Positions 50,577 through 62,800 of a stretch of 64,000 nucleotides of DNA are shown here, piece after piece (position 1 is the first letter of the stretch; every line of letters starts with the position of its first letter). Source of the DNA: Eopsaltria australis (Eukaryota > Chordata > Aves > Passeriformes > Petroicidae); assembly GCA_034509425.1 (NCBI GenBank), contig JAVTVJ010000012.1, positions 7,475,001-7,539,000 of the forward strand, in the 5' to 3' direction. The translations under genes and the position numbers were made by a program. Below the pieces are notes generated by a model. It was not told where the DNA came from, did not search any database, and was given only the letters and a program-made list of their open reading frames with translations.

Positions 50577-50699
50577 CAGAATCACAGAATCATAGAATGG
50601 CTTGGGTTGGAAGGGACTTGAAAGATCACCTAGTTCCAATCCCACTGCCATAGCCAAGGACACCTTCCACTAGATCAGGTTGCTCAGGGCCCCATCCAA
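50577..50699 (-). mobile_element. CR1 LINE 3' tail fragment
   Basis: The 5' side of this feature reads CAGAATCACAGAATCATAGA followed by ATGGCTTGGGTTGGAAGGGA, then TGCCATAGCCAAGGACACC, TTCCACTAGATCAGG and GGCCCCATCCAA. This is the best preserved CR1 tail in the window, about 123 bases, pointing leftward and truncated at the family's usual 5' side. Confidence 0.95.
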
Positions 50700-53600
50700 T
50701 AATAATTTTTATTTTTTTAAGCACCTTTGTGCTTCTCTGATGCGCCTGCCTTAGAAGCTCGTGGTCTTGTGCTTCCTCCTTCCTCTAATTCTCTCATGCT
50801 CTTATCACCTCCAGCTATCAAATGAGACATCACCTCCATTCGCAGCCCACTTAAATAACTTCTCCACTTCTTCCCTGATCTTTAGATCTTTCTGCTGTCA
50901 CTCTACCAATATCTTCTTTTCTTCCCTCTGATTTCCCACATAGAATATATCTGGACTTCCTCTTGTTCCTCTGTTCTAAGTCTCTGCAATCTCAGTGCTC
51001 ATTTCAGTGTCCAGACACTTTTTGAAACTCAGTATTTTATGCCCAGCCTTTTTTGGGTTTTTTTTTAAGTCTTCATAAAAGCTGGACTTTAGGAGACAAT
51101 AAAATAAACAGAAAAGCATGTTCTGTTTCCCATTGCCAAGGTGTCACAGCAAGCTCTCCTTTTGTGCTTTGCATCAGGTCATCACTCTTGGAGCACTGTT
51201 GTCTGTAAGCACATTATGGGTGTGTAACTCAGAGAGGGGTAAGGGACAGAGGCTCATTAAAAGCTTCTGTGGTGCCCAGTACAGAAGTAGCAATCATCAA
51301 GTTTCATTTTATAGCCATCCTTTCAGTCTCCCTAAACTGGCAAAGCAAAACTCAGCTGCCACCATCACAACCACACAAATTCTTGCCTTAGAACACAATG
51401 GTGTAAATTCTCAGCTGACTCACAAACTGCATCAATCAGACTCTCTGCAAAGTATCCACATCAGCCACCACTCTCTTGGCAGAGCTGGTCTGACTGTGAT
51501 GTCTGTGGTCAAGTAAGACCAGCTGAGCATCCTGTGACGTGAATTGTGCTGGGATTATTTCCTCAGCAAATGAGCTCTATGGTCTCATAACCTTCTCTAG
51601 ATCTCCAGAACTGTTTCTCTATGAAATTTTCTCTTTGCTGTGTCAATGGAAGTCCATGTGCATCCAAAGTTGGGATAACTGAGACCTTAAATCCCATCAC
51701 CTGTTTATAGTCTCATCCTGAAGAATGCAAGGCTTTCCTTCAACTGCTTACTGCAGTTCCACGCAGCATATGTGGAATTTGCTTAAAATACTTGGGCTTA
51801 ACCACTACCACTGCTACTTGCTGGTTAAGACACAGCCGTGTGCTGATGACCAGGGAGAGTATCCTGTTCTCTGTGCTGTGCAGGCCTGTTTCAAGGTCTG
51901 CTGCCTGGATTGTGCTCATCAGTGAGCTCACAGTGTATCTCTTACCAAGCAGGCCAAAGTCCACACTGACACATTTTGGTAACAGAAAGATGTTGCTGAA
52001 AATAATTGGGCCTGGCAGCACTTAATTGTTTTCCAAAACCAGTCCATTAGTTCCAAAGCTCACTGAATGTTTGGTTGCCCTGTAAACCAGCCACATGCCT
52101 AGATATTGTGCCCAATTCATCTGGAATGAGTTTGATTTAACAATGTGTATTTGCAGCAAGCTGCTTCTGTTAAAAAAAAAAAAAAAAATCCTTTGTTTTA
52201 TTCCAGTTACACCTTTTTCCCTTTCTCTCAGCTGTGTGGCTGCCAGTGCCCACAGGTATTCCTCAGGGATGTGGCAGGAGACAACAGAACAACTGGCTTC
52301 TTGACAAGGGAGAGGTGACTTGCCAACTGCTACCCATTGACTGGAGTGTGTGCTTGGCTCTGGGAGGCAAATACTGCTGCAATATGCTCTCCCCGGAGAA
52401 ATCCATCCTCAAAAATCACGACTTTTGCTGAAATTTTCAGAAATCTCACTACACTTTTAAACCATGGAAGTTGAGCACCAGAAGAACCAGATAATAAGTG
52501 TGCATTTAAGTTGTTGGAAACAGTAATACTGTGATTCCTTCCAATACCATTTCTGGAGGTTTTGAGTTGGTTTTCTCTGCATTGAACTCCCCCACCACCA
52601 GAAACTGCACAGACGAGGCAGATCCAGGGTCCAGGTGAACGCGGTCTCCTGCTTGGATTTAAAACATACTCTCCTTGGAGGAATTAGAATTCTCCATTCA
52701 AACAGGTTTGCAGATATGTGACAATGTAAGCTTTTTGCTGTTGCTTTACTGGATGCTTCCTGCCCATAAATTCAATCACCTGTAAATCAGTTTTGTTAGC
52801 ATTACACATCCACACAGACTCAAGATGTGCAAACAGGAACATCCTCTCTAGCTTGGAACATGGAATTAATGGTGTTAGAGATGTTTGATTTAGTCTAGTG
52901 ACCACATTCATTGGGCTGTGAGTAGCACAGACATCCTGATGTAACTGCAAGCTCACCACTCGAATGGATATAGAGTCTAACTTACTAACCTGGGCTGTTT
53001 CTCAATGATTACATTGATTACAATGATACCTAATAGCCTACAGCATTGAAACAGACAGAATCCACCTACATGAAAGAGGCTGAGGAGCACCAGAACACAA
53101 ACACTGGATAGCATTCTTGCATCTCAAGTGCACTGTGTTTCAGCAGCAGGGATGCACAGGCTTTACTCATCGTCTCTATAACCTTGAGAACAAAATACAG
53201 GAAACTGGATTTGGTTTCTCACTCAAGAGGACGCTAAATTCAGTCTCTATTTTTCCCTAGCCTACTTCTCCTTGCACTTTTAGATTGAAGTATTGGTCAG
53301 AAAAAGCAAAAATATTGCATTAGTGAGAGCATAAAAGAATTAAATTACTTAATGCATTATGCCTCATGAGACATCAGCAACTTTTAACCTGCATGTGAGA
53401 TATTTCTTTGCACTTGCTAACTAGTTTGGGAGGAAGGAAGCTGGATTTAAATACAACTGTCCAAATACAACTGTCCAAAAGCCTTAACTTCTGAGCAGTG
53501 TTACCAACCCCTCCCAGTCAATGCTCAAGGAGTTTTGCTAAATTGGCTGCTTCCAAATCCTACATCCTCCAAACAGCCCCCACTTTCCTTCCAGCAGACA

Positions 53601-53954
53601 AAGTCTGGAGTGGGGAGTTTGCTTCCATCGTTTGGCTTACGCTGTAGCCAAAAGAGACAGTACAGAGCACACACCACCTCCAGGCACCGAAAGTCCCCAT
53701 CTCTATGGAACATGGGATTGGAGCAGAAAGGGGTTTTGCTTTTGCACGATTTCCAGACCAAAATTTCCTTGTGAGGGAGGGGGATGACAGTGCTGGCACA
53801 CAGTTACCCTCTTGGAGCATTTTATCCTTTCGCAGAGCCCTCCCCAAGCTGTGCATGATCCAGCCCTCCAGGACAGCTCACATTTCTGACCAGATTGTGC
53901 ACAAGGTTCCAGCAACCGCCTGGAAAGTCACTCCAGCAATTAAGTGTTGGTAGA
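50700..53954. other. Unique non-coding DNA with small repeats
   Basis: An A17 run lies at 52172-52188. A 14-base direct repeat, AAATACAACTGTCC, is duplicated head to tail at 53449-53476. The frame 51118-51516 (+, 132 codons) is open but shows no domain. The region 53.5-53.9 kb is open on both strands in overlapping frames (five of 70-98 codons), a pattern of composition rather than coding. No mobile element recognised. Confidence 0.6.
53449..53476 (+). repeat. 14-base direct tandem duplication
   Basis: Two exact copies of AAATACAACTGTCC, at 53449-53462 and 53463-53476. Confidence 0.92.
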
Positions 53955-53970
53955 TTTTTTTTTTTTTTTT
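53955..53970. repeat. T16 homopolymer
   Basis: A 16-base T run following TTGGTAGA and followed by AAATCTG. No LINE or SINE body is attached on either side. Confidence 0.85.
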
Positions 53971-55398
53971 AAATCTGAAGGATATGGCCCACTGTGCAGG
54001 GTATTGCAGCCACCCTCCCTGTCAGGCCGTTTCACAGTAGTATTGTGGCGCCATGGAGAGGAGCTAATTGGATTTGTTGTCACCTCCCGAAGCTGCCAGG
54101 AGCTCACGTCTGCTCTGGTTACAGATGAAGACATCACGGTGACAGGCTTAGAGATGGCTCAGCTGGCATCCTAGGGCCACTAATAGAGCCATGTTGATTT
54201 AATGTCCGAGTGGAGAGGTGCAGACAAGCTGTTCAAGTTTTCTATTCCAAACAAAGCAGAGATCTGTTATCAGTTGTCTGTGGATCAGTAAATAAACTTC
54301 CATGTGGCTCTCACAGCACCTAACCATTGCTACAGAAGAATGACAAAGTATTTTAACATTGAGATGGTACTTTTAAATGAGAGCACTGTCTCTATGGTTT
54401 ATATTGCCCTCAGGGAAATCAGTTAATTCCTTCATACATAAATTTTACTTAACTATGTAATTATGGATGAATCCTATTAGTCTTTAAATTGCTCACTAGT
54501 TAAAAGGTGTGTGTGTGTTTTCTACAGCTCTTTTTTGTGGAATGTACAGATCATCTGCACTTATGAAGATTAAAAGCCTATTTGGGGATTTTTGTTTGGT
54601 TGGTTGGTTTTTCTGCTTTTAAGTAAAAGTATAAAATTTATTAGAAGACTCAAGCATGATTTTTTTTTCTTTTCTGTATAGTACTGTCTACTCAGAGCAC
54701 AAAACTGGGCTCAGGCAGCATTCCCTTTATCCTCAGCACTCTCAGTATCTCTGTCAGCACTCACCCTGGCCCCTGGCTGCCTTCATGTGGTATCACCCAC
54801 CTCTCTGCTGTGCTCCATATTAAGTGATCACTCGTGCCAGTGTGATGAGTGTGTGAAAGACAGCTCAGACACAACAGTGTCCTTTGATACCCATTTTCAC
54901 AGCTGTAAGCCACAGCTGAAGTACAGCCCTGAGTCACATTTTCTACTTCTCAGCACCCAATACCACATCAGACTTTCTCCCAGCAGCACTCAGGTCCTGT
55001 TCATACACCTCAGGCTTGGGTTTCTTGAGAGCAGCAGAAGTCCTGCTCTTCCCACAGCCACATTTGCAGCCAGAGTTTCAAAGGGGCTCAGCATCTCCCA
55101 TCTTAGTGCCAAAATGAGAACTCTCCCTTGATGTCTCAAGGCTAGTGGAACACTTTGTAAAATCCACTCCCGCCTAAATCTGCAGGCATATATAAAACAG
55201 GTTTGTGGTTGTTAACATTTCTGGTTCTTCCATTGGTCCTGTTCTTCCATTGCACACCCCGAGGTCACTCAGGGCCTGAACAGGCCAGTCCCTGCCTGAG
55301 TGATGACTGTCCTGAAGAGCAGGAACCACAGTCCTGCAGGTAAGGGTGGGAAGTGGAGGTGCCCGTATAGCCTCAAAGATGATAAAAATGCAGCTGTT
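53971..55398. other. Unique non-coding DNA, part possibly conserved
   Basis: The first 250 bases hold six CpG dinucleotides spread over about 190 bases and a homeodomain-type GCTAATTGG near 54065; this could be a conserved element (see findings). A 114-codon frame at 54787-55131 (+) is not recognised. A short TG run lies near 54508. No transposon before 55399. Confidence 0.6.
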
Positions 55399-55926
55399 TG
55401 TCATGGTCTAACCCCAGCCAGCAATCAAGCCCCACACAGCCGCTCACTCATTCCCCCACCAGTGGGACTGGGCAGAGAATCAGAAGGATAAAAGGTAGAA
55501 AACTCATGGGTTGAGATAAAGGCAGTTTAATAGGGAAAGCAAAAGCCATGCACACAGTCAAAGCACAAGGAATTAGGCAGGTGTTCAGCCATCTCCCCGA
55601 GAGCAGAGCCCCATCACATGTAACCATCACTCCAAATGTCCCTCCCTTTATCCTTCTTCCCCCCACTTTATACACTGAGCATGATGTCATGTGGAATATC
55701 CCTCTGGTCAGTTTGGGTCACCTGTCCTGGCTGTGTCTCCTCCCAGTCTCCCCGACACCCCCAGTCTCCTGCCCAGCGTGACAGTACAAAAAGCAAAATG
55801 GGCCTTGGCCCTGTGTGAGCCCTGCTCAGCAATAACAAAAACATCTCTTTGTTATCAACCCTGTGTTCAGCACAAATCCAAAACACAGACCCTGTGAAGA
55901 AAATTACTCCAGCCAACACCAGCACA
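55399..55926 (-). mobile_element. Solo LTR of an avian endogenous retrovirus, signals retained
   Basis: Same LTR type as at 38.7 kb. On the plus strand it begins TGTCATGGTCTAACCCCAGC and ends CCAGCCAACACCAGCACA (TG...CA, 528 bases). Shared landmarks are 'CATGGGTTGAGATAAAGGCA' with 'GTTTAATAGGG', 'CAGTTTGGGTCACCTGTCCT' and 'TTTGTTATCAACCCTGTG'. On the minus strand it keeps a TATAAA (55672-55667) and, about 140 bases downstream, an ATTAAA poly(A) signal (55531-55526), which defines its direction as leftward. There are no internal genes and no clear target duplication (GCTGTT before, ACATTT after). Lengths and AT-rich content differ from the 38.7 kb copy, which suggests two subfamilies. Confidence 0.87.
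55667..55672 (-). promoter_or_regulatory. TATA box of the minus-strand LTR
   Basis: TATAAA read on the minus strand, placed upstream of the ATTAAA signal as expected for a U3 promoter. Whether it is transcribed cannot be told from sequence. Confidence 0.5.
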
Positions 55927-58900
55927 ACATTTAATATGGGACTGCTCAGACCACATTCCACAGACCCCAGTCAGATTGTGGGGCCAGCGAGTGGTGGAAG
56001 ATTGAAGAAACTCAGAGAAGCAAACACAGGGGAGCTAAATGCTCACCAAATGAGGGCAAGCACCTCTTGACAGTGAGGATCTGCCTCTCTGCAGAGACAG
56101 CTGGGCAATTACTTATCCAATAGACATGTGGAGATAATGGAAGAAGAGGCCCATTGGAAAACTATTCTGAAAATTTACATCTGACCTTAAAACACAGTTG
56201 TCCTCTGCATGTTGTCTTCTGAGGCGTGGATGGAGCTTCCACATAGCACAATGAAAACAAAGGAAAGCCTTTGACAGACTGACTGCAAGTCCATGCCAGA
56301 AGCCATTTCAAGAATGGCTTTAAGGACATGAGCACAAGTAGGTTTTGATGGCTTTGAAAACTCAGCTATGTTCCTTCATTTCTAAGGAATGCAGATTGAG
56401 ATTTTCTGTGGAACAATATAGAGGGACACTTGAGATTTGAGTCATGAGGATAGGACAAGCTTAGACTGAATTCTCCTCACCCAATGGGCAACTGCTGTCT
56501 GAAAGCCTGTGGAAAGTCATCCCCTCCCACAAGCTGACCTCTTACACTCCCAAACTGCCCTTTGCACGTGGTATTAGAGGCGTCTTTTTCTGTCCAGGCA
56601 ATAAATTTTCATCTTGAGCACGTCTTCATTTTTCTGGCACGGCAGAAACTTTGCTTAGAGAAATTGTCCAAAGAAGGGACACCACTTCCTTTTTTTCCAA
56701 AGGGAAACCTCCTATCTGGTTACCATAGTCAGTAATTTCCACTGACAGTGATAGTCTGGAGAACTTGGACAGATTTTCTTTCTCTTCCCTCAAGGCTTCA
56801 GTTCTAGTTCTTTTTGATAATCTCCCCCAAAGCTGTTAGGACAAATGATTCCAGCTTCCTCTACATTGCCTTGTATTAAATGAGCTAATTTGTGTATTGT
56901 AGAGTCACTGAGTAGATTAAACAAAGCCACCCGGCTGGAGATATGGTGCAGTACTCCAGATTTTTCAGGCTAACCATTTCTTCTGAAAAAATAATTCAAA
57001 AGGATTTGGACTGAGATCTGGGTTAACTGAATTAAGATAATTCTGGCTCCCAACAGCATCCTAATGGGATGTTTCCTTTTCAGGTATAAGGGAAAAAGAG
57101 TGTTAAAAGAAAATGTTATGAAAACTACAATTCTAGATATAAAACACAGGAAGAAGGGCAACAGATAGAACAGGTAAAATTACTATTTCAGCATCTGCCT
57201 ACTGGTCTCCACACCAGACACAGACTTAGCTGAGATAACAGTTAGCAGTATAAACCTTGGCTAAGAGGGCAATACACTCCACAGTGCCCGATAAATAGGA
57301 CACTTCAAATTCCCACATTTGTAATGGCCAGAAGCAATGTGAGAAAACCTCACAAGCAATCTCTGAGCAGCAGGTCTCTCATTACACCTGTGTGCTAGCT
57401 GCAGTCACCTTTTCCAGGGCTGCAATACGCATCCCAGGTCCGTACATCTGATTGCTGGAGCTTTATTCTTGGAGCTGACCCCACACTCCCAGTGTCACCT
57501 GGCTGATTCACCTGGCTGTGTCCAGCCAGTCTCTGCCTTGGTCAAATGACCAGCACAGTCCCTCACTACAGGGCACACCTTGCTCTCCTTTCATTTGTGT
57601 CCCCTAAGCCCCAGAAACCTTAACAGAGAGCAGTTAATACCCAGACAGTAACTGTTTGTATGTGTGTTGGCACAGCCTGCACTGGCTGTGTCAGGTTAAA
57701 GTCGAGTAACCAGAAGCCAGCTTCATCAGTGAGAAGGCAGGACATGAGGAGCTCTCTGAATGAACAAAATGACCCAGTGGCATTCCTTGTGCTACAGGGT
57801 AGCACTTCTACGTATCATTAAGGAAGATGAACCCAGTTCATTTCCAGCTTCCCACCTTTCATTCTATTAATAAGGCAGTGAACCAGAAGACCTTGTGGTC
57901 TTCTTTCCTAGCTACGCTGACTATTTTATGTTTATCTAGATTAATTTGCTTTTATTTCTAGTGATGGCTGGTTCCAGAGCTCTACTGCATAATGCTGTAC
58001 CATTGTTCCCCCCTCTTCCTGGGGATTTATAACTCAGGGCTCCCCTAAATTTCTCTTTCCTACTACCACAAAGGGCAGGCATGCTTTGCCAAAACTAGGA
58101 CAAGTCTAAAAAGAGACTGTTTCTTTTCTACACAGGTGGTTCAAACAAGTGGGTCAAGATTTAAGCACAGCAATAGCCAAGTATTTCATTCATTTACTCC
58201 TGCAAGTTCACTCTAGAGCCAGAAGCAAAAAAAAGCTGCTTCTCTTAAACAAAAATGAGTTTTCACGTGCCCAAATGCTTTTTTCTCAGATTTAGCAATT
58301 AATCCAGTGTACACTAGGGTAAGGTCCCAGTAGATCCAGTAGCCACTGACTCATTGCTATCCAGCTGCCTCTCCAAACAAGTCAGACCTGTCTGCAAAGA
58401 GACATAAATGTAGTAACCAAGAGCAGCCAGCATTTACAGTGTGCAAGTAGCAGACTAGGGCAGCTGATCAAAGCACATCACTAAGCATAACTGATCATAT
58501 GCTGAAGCCTTGAATAACAATTACTTATATGAAAATCATGGGAAAAGAATCCAAACAGGGCTTAAAAGTGGTGGCAGAACAACACAGTGCTGTGTTATGT
58601 GTCCCATTACATTGTTCAGGTGTAGGTTGGTAGATTTTCTTACAATAACAGATGACATAAAAATTGCATCTTTAGCCAAATTGTGTTCAGTAAACTGAAG
58701 TTCAATTTTAAACACTTGTGATTCATCCATCACTGAAATGAAGTCGTTAGTGCCGATGAAGATCAACGTCCAAACGAGGCAAAGCCACATGATACAGCAA
58801 TGTGCCACAGAACACAAGGAATGCTGCATGCAGGCAGGAAAACAGGAGTATGTTTCACATATGCTCAACATGGTTACCTGAATCAGTGGCCAGGAGGAGG

Positions 58901-60574
58901 ACGCAGAAAAAGTCCCTGTTCTTACAAGTAATACCATAAATTGTCAGTGCCAAAGACCCTGGCTGTGCCTCATACAGACACCAGACATTGAGTCCTTACT
59001 GCCAGGACGGAGAATTAGGAGCTTCTAAATGGGAAGAGTGCCCTTGATAAGCACCAAAGCCAGTGTATATTGCCCTGGGAGCCTCCTTTTTTCTTGCCAC
59101 AGGGATTTGATCAGGTCACAGCTTGAGCTGTCACAGCACCAGTCAGTTCCGGCTCAGTTTTTCTGGGCCACAAATGCTCTAACCTTGCCATTGTTGGTTA
59201 TCATCTTTATATAATGGCAGACATATGCATATATTCTTCATATTTGGAGGCATTAATTCTAAAATGAGTCATCAAATAGTTTATGGTCAAAATAAAAATG
59301 TTAGAGCCAGTAACAGAGAAGGTGTAAAAGAAACCCCTGTCCTACTCTAGCTATTCTTTATCTTTAGGGATCACTTTTAAGTGAAGTTAATTCATGAGAT
59401 TTCATGGTCGTTACCTCAGTGCTAGCACTCACATGCTCACCTCCAAGCCAGGAGTCATTTTGTATCAGACCCAGCACTGACACTGCAGTGAAATATTAGA
59501 AAAGTGTTGCACTCACCTTCACAGGGACAACCTGTGGGCTTACTAAACCTCTCCCAAAAATCAGAGACATTGTGTTCTTCTCTGCAGAGAAAGACACCCG
59601 ACTCCAAGTCCTCTGCTCTGGCAGTACCTCAATAACTTTGGGAAGGGGACACAGCAAGGCCCTCTGTGGCTAGGAGAGATCCTGGTGTAGCAACTTCAGC
59701 TAAGCTGAACTTTTGCTTTCCTACTGCTAACGTGGTGGAGGAGAGCAATTCTGGGAAAGGGCAAGGACAAGCCTGGCTTTCCCTCCCAGCTGCTCATTTG
59801 GGGACTAGTTCTGATGCCCAGCTGGTTCCCCTCCCTGGAAGCTGAGCAGCACCTGGGGTGTTTTGTCTCTGAAGTTTCAAGGTGTCCAGTACAGACCTGC
59901 CCTTGGCCCTGGTGCTTCCCACCCAGTCCGGGCACTGCTGGGAGTAGCAGGATAAGTTCCTGCATGCCTTTGGCTGCACCAAGGCCACAGATGTGCCTGC
60001 ACAGACCTCAGCACAACTCCTTTCACCACACCCAGCTTTGGTGAAGCTTGCAGAGACATGAAGGGTATCATAACTACACTTTGTTTCCCAGTCAAAAAAG
60101 GTGAATTTCAGCTCCATACCTCACAGTCTCTCCCGCTTCACTCAATTGCTCTGCATCTCCAGAATGGGCAATGAACATCTCCTATTAAGTTGAAAGGGAG
60201 GCCCTAAGGAACTGCTCAAATTAGTCCTGGTCAGTCTTAGAGGCTGCTCTTGATGTGCAGGCTTTAAGTCAAAATCTTTATACCTGATACTTGACCTAAA
60301 TCTCTACTTAAATGTGAATATGACAGTGTTATTTCAGTAATGCCAGTGCCCTGAGCCTTCTGGTGGTTATTTTGAAGAAAATACTCTCATACTTTTATAA
60401 ATGTAGATATGTGTGTATATTATCTAATATGTCCACTGTTTCCCAGTGTTAAAAAGAGAAACTTTTGAAACTCAGCTCTAATGACATGGCTATGTGAGGC
60501 CTAAAAGACAGACCCTGAATCCATATACTGACCATTCATTTATATCTGGAACTACAGCCACTTAGAAGTAACAA

Positions 60575-60576
<2 letters not shown>
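55927..60576. other. Unique non-coding DNA
   Basis: No gene I can defend. A 133-codon minus-strand frame at 58536-58937 contains a hydrophobic leader-like segment and is treated under findings. Frames at 59.7-60.1 kb overlap on both strands. No transposon recognised. Confidence 0.6.

Positions 60577-60606
<30 letters not shown>
60577..60606. repeat. (CA)15 dinucleotide microsatellite
   Basis: Thirty bases of perfect CA repeat, flanked by ACAACT and ATACCATG. Probably polymorphic. Confidence 0.97.
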
Positions 60607-60608
<2 letters not shown>

Positions 60609-62659
60609 ACCATGCTGTTCTTTCATGTCACCAAAGGCTCCCAGTAACTCATTTACTTCAACTGTTACTTTACTATTCTTCTCATCCCTCCTTCATGTCC
60701 ACACGTGGTCTGGCATCATGCTGTTCAGTGCCTTCATTTCCCCTCTGCAATGTTGTAGTGTCCAGAGCAATCATTAGAAACCTTTGAGCTGTTGAGCAAA
60801 GAGGAGACCAATGCAAAAGGCTTTCTTATGCCTTTACTCTTCAGTGGGTTTCCCTTAGCTCCAGAAAGTGAGTTTGCTTTCAGTAGTACAGATCTCCCTG
60901 GCAAAGCTCCGTTTTCTGTGCTTTGCTGAACTCCTGAACACAGATGTCCCATTTGTGTTTCATTAGTACATCAGCCTCTCTGAGGCTTTCGACCTCTGCA
61001 CTAGGCAATAATTACCTGGCGCAGACCCATTCCCTCGCCAGCTGGCCTGGGAGCTGCTCTGCTCAGACCAGGGCTCTCTCTGCTGTCAGCCCTTTCCAGT
61101 CAACTGGACAGCTCAATCAGCAGAAAATATCAAATATGGTTGTTGTTTAAGCTCAGCCAGCGTTATTTCTACTTGATCTGACAATGCCTCTCCAAAGGAA
61201 GATTACGCTTCCCAAGGTCTAGCCATGAGACAGCAGAGTTAAGATGTCTGACAGAGTTTGATGAGTTTAGAAGCTCTTTTGCCAGCAGTTTGGGCTGATC
61301 ATGTCCTTCCCCTCCTGCTAGCAGTGTTGTAGATGCCTCCCTCTCCCAGGCCCAATGACTATTTAATTATTTGTACAAAGTGGAACAGCTCTGAGGAGAG
61401 CAAGAGAGGGTGGCTGAGCCTGACTTTAGTCTGGAGCCGAGGGCACTTGCCTGAGATGTAAATAGGCAGTTTGCCTCTGTTCCAAGTTTTTGTCCCCTCC
61501 CACACATGTATTCAGGGTGAAGGGCATCATTTTGCTTTTTCAAGGGAGTTGCAGACTTGCCTCATCACAGAAATTAAAATCTTGGAGTTGGTCCCAAGCA
61601 ATCCTTGCCTGCTGCACCAGAAACCACACACCATGGCAAAGGGGACTCCTGAGCCCCAACCAGAGCATTGCTGGCCTCCCCGTCATGCTTATGGCACAGC
61701 AGCCCTCATTTTTAGGGTTCTGCTACATGTACCCAGGGAACTTGTAGGAGTTAGGATTAAGGATCAGTTTTTACTCCACAGTTGCCATGTTTTCTGCCAC
61801 GGGATAGTGTAGATTAAGACACAGGAACAGATGAAATGATGGAGCAGCTGACACAGAGTCACAGGCAAATCTGCATTCCCAAGATTTGTTCCCAATATAT
61901 TTTAGAGCATACAAGACTGAGCAGCACCCAAAACCAGAATGAGAACCATGACTCAAAGGGGAAAATATAAACAAGAAAAAAAGCAGTGGGGCTGACTGAA
62001 GACTGCTCAAGGACTACAGTCACACACACATCTTCAATTCAGCTGAAAGGAATAACAAGGCATGGTACTTCCTGACTTGCATGATAGCACCACTGCAGGA
62101 AGAGTTTCTGGATGAGCTGAAACATTCTGGGAAATTCCTGCTTCTTGTTTCACTCAGCAAATCCACTGCCATCCATAGAAGCAAAGGAAGGTTTCATGGA
62201 ATCAAAGATAACTGCTAAAAGAAGGCAAAAAATATAGTTCATGATGGTGATCCAACAGGAGAGAGGTATTGGAGGCCAGGTGGTCAGGTGACTTCTGCTG
62301 AGGTGACTTCTGCTGTTTCAGTAGGTAATGCCACAGACTTTAAAGAAGTTTTACTTCAGCTAAAGAATCAGGAACCTTGCTCAGAGACTGCTGTGTGCTC
62401 TAAATTTTAATATTAAAGAAGATGGAAGCATTCTGAAACAAAAAGTGAATCCTTCATTTATAGGAATATATGGTGTTTATGTGTCTATTCTCAAAAGCAG
62501 GAAGGTAGAAATAAGCCAGAGGAACAAGAGAGTAGAGTGAGTGATAGATAACATGATCTAGTCAAACTAATTGAAAAATGGTAGGGTGAGATTTATAATT
62601 GAAATCCTGATATTGATGAGTTCAATCTGTACAGGATAAGAACAACAATAATATTTAGC
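60607..62659. other. Unique non-coding DNA
   Basis: No gene recognised. A stretch near 60.99-61.05 kb combines a homeodomain TAATTA (61009-61014) with CpG-containing sequence. A 15-base direct repeat lies at 62286-62315. The frames at 61471-61812 and 61490-61747 are overlapping alternatives with no domain. Confidence 0.65.
62286..62315 (+). repeat. 15-base direct tandem duplication
   Basis: AGGTGACTTCTGCTG is present twice, head to tail, without mismatch. Confidence 0.92.
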
Positions 62660-62800
62660 AATGATGCAGCACTTTTCATCTTTAGAGCTCATTAACTAAT
62701 TAATCTTCACAACACCCCTGAGAGGCAGGTAAGTATTATTATTATTAGACCATAAGAAAGATAAATCCACAACAGAAGCAGAGGAAGGTGGAATTAAGAG
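62660..62800 (+). mobile_element. Ancient MIR/L3-like amniote repeat
   Basis: The phrases GCAGCACTTTTCATCTTTAG, TTAATCTTCACAACACCCCT, GAGAGGCAGGTAAGTATTAT and TATTATTAGACCATAAG follow the order of old amniote repeats whose tail reads 'AATCCTCACAACAACCCTGT ... GAGGTAGGTA ... TATTATTATCCCC'. The same broad family as the copy at 19.7 kb. Diverged; boundaries are approximate. Confidence 0.6.

Noticed and set aside
52300..52330. GAGAGGTGACTTGCCAAC as a MIR/L3-type tail
   Set aside because: A single phrase without the preceding or following parts of the family.
56920..56965. GGTGCAGTACTCCAGATTTT as a CR1 piece
   Set aside because: Resembles a CR1 phrase over about 15 bases only; flanks do not continue the match.
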